From NCBI GenBank assembly GCA_002724615.1, contig PBPF01000152.1:3873-14267 (forward strand): a stretch of 10,395 bases of DNA. Reading direction: 5' to 3'. Shown in pieces: positions 7,025 through 10,395 of the stretch. A program made the position numbers and the translations under genes. The notes under the pieces were generated by a model, which made no database searches, was not told where the DNA came from, and was given only the letters and a program-made list of their open reading frames with translations. This stretch comes from Verrucomicrobiales bacterium (GTDB taxonomy: Bacteria > Verrucomicrobiota > Verrucomicrobiia > Limisphaerales > UBA1100). How positions within the stretch are numbered: position 1 is the first letter of the stretch; each line of letters starts with the position of its first letter.

Positions 7025-8328
7025 TGGCCGGTTTCTCCCTGCTCCGCATTGTTCAGGTGGGGTTTAAAAGCCTCGTTCTCCATCCCCTGCGCAGCGGGCT
7101 GACGATGCTGGGCATGATCATCGGCGTGTGGGCCGTCATCAGTCTGGTGGCCATTGGTGAGGGCAACAGTCAGGACGCGCAGGAAGCCATCAAGGCACTC
7201 GGCGCGCAAAACGTCATCATTCGCAGCGTTAAGCCCCTCTCCGATAAGATCCAGACTCAGGGCGACATGCAATGGGTCACCTACTACGGCCTGAACAATG
7301 CCGACGCCGGCCGCATTGCAGAGACTGTGCCGGGGGTCAAGCGCGTGCTGCCCATCCTCGTGCAGCGAAAGAACATCTCGCACGACTCAGGCCGTGCGGT
7401 AGACTGCCAGTTGCTGGGTACTTTCCCTTACTACCCGGATTTCACCCAGTCTAAGCTCGTGGCCGGGCGTTTTCTTAACGAAATGGATGAGCGGACGAAA
7501 GCCTCCTCCTGCGTGATCAGCCAGGAACTGGCCGAGCAGGTGCTGGCCGGGCACAACCCGTTGATGGAGACGGTGACAATCGCCGGCTTTGAATCCACAC
7601 AGATCTTTCGCGTGGTCGGTGTTTTACAGGAACGCGTTGACACCGAGAAACTGCCGCAACTCGCCGACGCCCTCGGCCGCACCATCTCGGCCAATGTGTA
7701 CATTCCCCTGGCCACCATGAAGTCGCTCTACGGCATCAAGAACATCGACCGCAGCGTAGGTAGCCTGTCCGTGGAGGTGGTGGAACTGTCGGAGATCCGT
7801 GTGGGATTCGGCTCGCCCGAGGAAGTCATCGCCGCCATCCCGCTGCTGCGCGACGCCCTGGACAAGGGCCGCAACGGCGTTGTGGACTACGAGATTCAGG
7901 TGCCCATCAACGAGTTGAACGCGTTGCAGGAACAGATGGCGCGCGACACACGCATGCTATTGTACATCGCCTGCATCTCGCTGCTGGTGGGCGGTATTGG
8001 CATCATGAACATCATGCTGGCGACCGTCACCGAGCGCACGCAAGAGATCGGCGTGCGGCGTGCGCTGGGAGCCACTCGGGTGGACATCACCGTCCAGTTC
8101 CTCGTCGAAACACTCATGCTCTGCCTCATCGGCGGTGGCATTGGCGTTTTGGGGGGCTGGGGCTTTGCTGAGTTTCGGCAGCACATTCTGGAAGAGACCA
8201 CCATTGTCACCAACTGGTCGGTCATCGTCGCCTTTGGGCTTTCCGTGAGTGTGGGTCTAATCTTCGGCCTGTACCCCGCCCGCCGCGCCGCCCATCTCGA
8301 CCCCATTGAGGCCCTGCGGCATTCTTGA
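7024..8328 (+). CDS. MacB-type ABC permease (FtsX fold)
   Basis: This is the inner-membrane permease partner of the preceding ATPase. It has 434 residues and the standard layout of the MacB/LolC/FtsX superfamily: N-terminal cytoplasmic amphipathic segment, membrane helix 1 (about 27-47, ending AIGEG), a large periplasmic domain (about 48-310, MacB core type), then helices 2-4 (about 312-334, 360-382, 399-418). EIGVRRALGAT (341-351) is the conserved cytoplasmic coupling segment, and the end, YPARRAAHLDPIEALR, is the hallmark of the family. In E. coli MacB the ATPase and permease are one polypeptide; here they are two genes. With the upstream channel and adaptor it makes a full MacAB-TolC-like exporter. 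Candidate substrates by family are peptides, lipoproteins, glycolipids or siderophores; the sequence does not discriminate. Length and motifs are normal, with no sign of damage. Confidence 0.95.
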   Translation: MAGFSLLRIVQVGFKSLVLHPLRSGLTMLGMIIGVWAVISLVAIGEGNSQDAQEAIKALGAQNVIIRSVKPLSDKIQTQGDMQWVTYYGLNNADAGRIAETVPGVKRVLPILVQRKNISHDSGRAVDCQLLGTFPYYPDFTQSKLVAGRFLNEMDERTKASSCVISQELAEQVLAGHNPLMETVTIAGFESTQIFRVVGVLQERVDTEKLPQLADALGRTISANVYIPLATMKSLYGIKNIDRSVGSLSVEVVELSEIRVGFGSPEEVIAAIPLLRDALDKGRNGVVDYEIQVPINELNALQEQMARDTRMLLYIACISLLVGGIGIMNIMLATVTERTQEIGVRRALGATRVDITVQFLVETLMLCLIGGGIGVLGGWGFAEFRQHILEETTIVTNWSVIVAFGLSVSVGLIFGLYPARRAAHLDPIEALRHS

Positions 8329-8447
8329 TCAATACGTCATAAACCACTCAAATCAGCCTTGAAAATGCCGATTATTACAAGTAGCGTCGAAACGTCTCTA
8401 GAGATTATTCGTCTTTAACGCGCCTGACCGAAAAAGGACAAACACTA
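8329..8447. other. Intergenic gap before second adaptor; possible promoter
   Basis: This 119-bp AT-richer gap breaks the otherwise gapless operon. It contains a 10-bp perfect palindrome TCTCTAGAGA (8395-8404) and GATTATT twice (8370-8376 and 8402-8408, 32 bp apart, about three helical turns). There is a TTGAAA at 8359-8364 but no good -10 at the right distance. I see no hairpin plus T-run terminator after the permease. Read-through and a separate promoter are both possible. Confidence 0.4.
8434..8438 (+). promoter_or_regulatory. Ribosome binding site of second adaptor
   Basis: AAGGA with a 9-nt spacer before the ATG at 8448. It fixes the start of the second adaptor, whose translation cannot be coupled to the permease because of the 119-bp gap. 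Confidence 0.65.
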
Positions 8448-10395
8448 ATGAAAGCCAAGCTCTTAGTCGTTTTTTTACTGGTGGCCTTTGGGGCCGCTGG
8501 GTGGGGGTGGTATTACTATAATGACTCCAATAAGCCAGTTGCCTCCCGTTACGGCACCGAGACGGTGGTCAATGAGGCTTTCATGGTTGCTATATCCGAA
8601 CAAGGCGAGTTGGCGGCGGTCAAGTCAATAAAGATTTCAAGTGAGATGGAAGGTTCCTCGACCATTGTGTATGTCGTTGGTGAAGGGGAAATGGTAAATG
8701 GGTCGACTACCGTTAAGGCGGAGACCGGTGACACTCCGGCTTCCATTGCCAGGAAGCACGGCGTTAAAGAGGAAGATTTGCGCCATGTTAATCCAAAGCT
8801 TGATGAAGCCATCAAGAATCAAGAGACCATCAACATTCCAGGTGACCTGTTGGTTGAGCTGGATCCGGAAGATTTGAACAGGAGAATTAACACCCAGGAT
8901 ATTGATGTTCAGAAAGCCCGGGACGCAGTGGTGCGCGCGGAAGGCGAAATGCGAACCACGCTTCTCGAAACCCAACTGACGCTAAAGAAGGCCGAAAACG
9001 CTCTTCAAAATGCGGAATTGGATTTGGAAAAAGCGCAAAAAAGTACGGTCGAGACTTACATCCAGGATATGCAAGGGCAGATAGAGAATTTTAAAAAAGA
9101 CATCGAACTCTCAGAAAAAAATGTACGCGCATATGATTCCTTAAAGGAACTCGGTTTTGTATCCGAAGTGGAGGTGTTGAGGGAAAAAGCCAAAGCTGCG
9201 AAAACAGCGCATAACATGAAAATTGCCTTGGCTGATTTGGAGGCGTACAAAAAATACGATCAGGTCAAGCTGATTAGCGAAAAGAAATTGGCAGTGGATG
9301 AGGCTACGGTGAATGTGGAAAAAACCAAGGTTGCCAATGAATCGGAAATGAATGATGCGAATTCGTCGGTTGCCACTGCCAAGAAAACCTTGGAACTGGA
9401 GATCGAAAAGCTTGATGACCTAAAAGACCAGTTGGCCAAATCCAGGATATATGCGCCGGCCGATGGGATGGTGGTTTATCATGTTGCCGAGTCACGCTAC
9501 GGATCCTCATCTTCATCAATGATCGAAAAGGGGGCTAGCATTAGAAAGGGGCAGGACATCTTGAGATTGCCGGATGTTTCAAAAATGAAGGTTGAACTAA
9601 AGATTCATGAGTCCAAGCGATGGCAGGTGGAATTAGGCAACAAGGTAGCTGTGTATGTTGGCGAACATAAGTTTAAAGGGGAGGTTAAGATGTTGAAGGA
9701 CGTGGCAGATTCCACCAGCAGATGGACGGGCAACAAGAAAGTGTTTAGATGCGAGGTGGTCATCGAAAATGAACAACTACCGGAGGGAATCCGTGTTGGT
9801 TCCACAGCAACCTGCCAAATTTTTGTGGCTAATCTGCCGAAGGAATATACTGATGAAAACGGAAAAGAGGTAAAGACCCTCAAGGTTCCGATCCAGAGTG
9901 TCATAGGAGTCAAGGGTAACAAGAAAGTCGTTTTCACCATTGATGATAAAGGAAAACCTCAGCCCACGATTGTGGAAACTGGTCTTTATGACCAAACCCA
10001 CATCCAGATCAAGGGAGGCAAACTGAAGGAAGGCGATGTCATTCTCAAGGCGCCGTTACTATATGCCAAGGAGATAAATGTTGGCGGTGATATGTTTGAT
10101 TATCGGAAAATTAGTCCTGAGGATCTCGGGCTTGAGGTGCCAGTTTATGATCCAACAACTGACCTGGAAGGCGCTCAAGCCCAAGCTGGCGGCACACGTC
10201 CCAGCGGCGGCGGCACACGTCCCAGCGGCGGCGGCACACGTCCCAGTGGTGGTGGCACACGTCCTAGTGGTGGTGGAGGGAATTCTGCCGATGCTTTCAA
10301 GGCACCGACCGAACTGAAGCTTACTTCAGAACAACAACAGAAATGGGAGGGTGTGGCCGAGTTTAGCAAAGCCGCCTTCGATGCCGCGATGGAGC
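8448..10395 (+). CDS. Second periplasmic adaptor with LysM-like module, paralog of the first (3' partial)
   Basis: The frame is open for 649 codons from the ATG at 8448 to the window end, so the stop is missing. It is a MacA/HlyD-type adaptor with the layout of the one at 3897-5951: membrane anchor (about 5-24), first lipoyl half (about 43-86), LysM-like module (87-131: TGDTPASIARKHGV, then DLRHVNP and ETINIP), LLVELD (134-139), long helical hairpin (about 140-330) with tip LGFVSE, second lipoyl half (SRIYAPADG, 332-375), beta-barrel (about 379-460) and membrane-proximal domain (about 476-540). A linker holds four GTRPSGG repeats (582-609), then a helical tail begins with LTSEQQQKW (625-633). 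NALQNAELDL occurs in both adaptors, and similarity runs along the whole hairpin. It is visibly AT-richer than the first adaptor. Probably an alternative or second subunit for the same pump, or part of a further transporter beyond the window. Confidence 0.92.
   Translation, partial: MKAKLLVVFLLVAFGAAGWGWYYYNDSNKPVASRYGTETVVNEAFMVAISEQGELAAVKSIKISSEMEGSSTIVYVVGEGEMVNGSTTVKAETGDTPASIARKHGVKEEDLRHVNPKLDEAIKNQETINIPGDLLVELDPEDLNRRINTQDIDVQKARDAVVRAEGEMRTTLLETQLTLKKAENALQNAELDLEKAQKSTVETYIQDMQGQIENFKKDIELSEKNVRAYDSLKELGFVSEVEVLREKAKAAKTAHNMKIALADLEAYKKYDQVKLISEKKLAVDEATVNVEKTKVANESEMNDANSSVATAKKTLELEIEKLDDLKDQLAKSRIYAPADGMVVYHVAESRYGSSSSSMIEKGASIRKGQDILRLPDVSKMKVELKIHESKRWQVELGNKVAVYVGEHKFKGEVKMLKDVADSTSRWTGNKKVFRCEVVIENEQLPEGIRVGSTATCQIFVANLPKEYTDENGKEVKTLKVPIQSVIGVKGNKKVVFTIDDKGKPQPTIVETGLYDQTHIQIKGGKLKEGDVILKAPLLYAKEINVGGDMFDYRKISPEDLGLEVPVYDPTTDLEGAQAQAGGTRPSGGGTRPSGGGTRPSGGGTRPSGGGGNSADAFKAPTELKLTSEQQQKWEGVAEFSKAAFDAAME
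10191..10274 (+). repeat. Four tandem 21-bp units encoding a heptapeptide linker
   Basis: Four in-frame 21-bp units (10191-10211, 10212-10232, 10233-10253, 10254-10274), each encoding GTRPSGG. Units 1 and 2 are identical. Unit 3 swaps three third-position C for T, and unit 4 carries one more synonymous change (CCC to CCT). The peptide is therefore kept while the DNA drifts. It forms a flexible linker between the adaptor's membrane-proximal domain and its helical tail, and is a site where copy number could change by slippage. Confidence 0.95.

Noticed and set aside
10191..10274. Tandem repeats as a CRISPR-like array
   Set aside because: The units are directly abutting with no spacers and are in frame within a coding sequence.

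Overview
The window looks like a Gram-negative chromosome segment. It encodes an outer-membrane efflux lipoprotein, two inner-membrane-anchored periplasmic adaptors and a MacB-type ABC pump. GC content is moderate, Shine-Dalgarno use is sparse, the genes are tightly coupled, and a eukaryotic-type Ser/Thr kinase-like protein is present. Together these fit the Planctomycetota-Verrucomicrobiota group, with Verrucomicrobiota my best guess. No rRNA or marker gene is present to settle it, so the taxonomy is inference.

Layout. Positions 1-969 hold the 3' part of a type I ABC exporter (MsbA-like half transporter), cut by the window edge. It converges, with overlapping stop codons, on a minus-strand degenerate Ser/Thr kinase gene (966-1802). 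A 358-bp divergent intergenic region (1803-2160) follows; it carries two adjacent consensus DnaA boxes and a small hairpin but no convincing gene. From 2161 to 8328 there is a compact plus-strand operon: a TolC-like lipoprotein, an adaptor (MacA/HlyD-like), an ABC ATPase (LolD/MacB-like) and a FtsX/MacB-type permease. The junctions are a 4-bp ATGA overlap, an 8-bp gap and a 1-bp TAATG overlap. After a 119-bp gap, a second adaptor, clearly paralogous to the first, starts at 8448 with a good ribosome binding site. It stays open to the end of the window (10395).

How the parts fit. The operon encodes every part of a MacAB-TolC-type tripartite exporter, with MacB split into a separate ATPase and permease. 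Four features are unusual. (1) Both adaptors have a LysM-like peptidoglycan-binding module inserted within the first half of their lipoyl (barrel-sandwich) domain. (2) The adaptors end in a helical tail with LTxxQ-type motifs like those of Spy/CpxP periplasmic chaperones. (3) The ATPase carries a charged, Pro/Glu/Lys-rich C-terminal extension of about 125 residues. (4) A second adaptor with distinctly lower GC and a tandem heptapeptide linker follows the operon. My working hypothesis is a wall-anchored export machine with two alternative or mixed adaptors. That architecture is the best candidate here for something not previously described.
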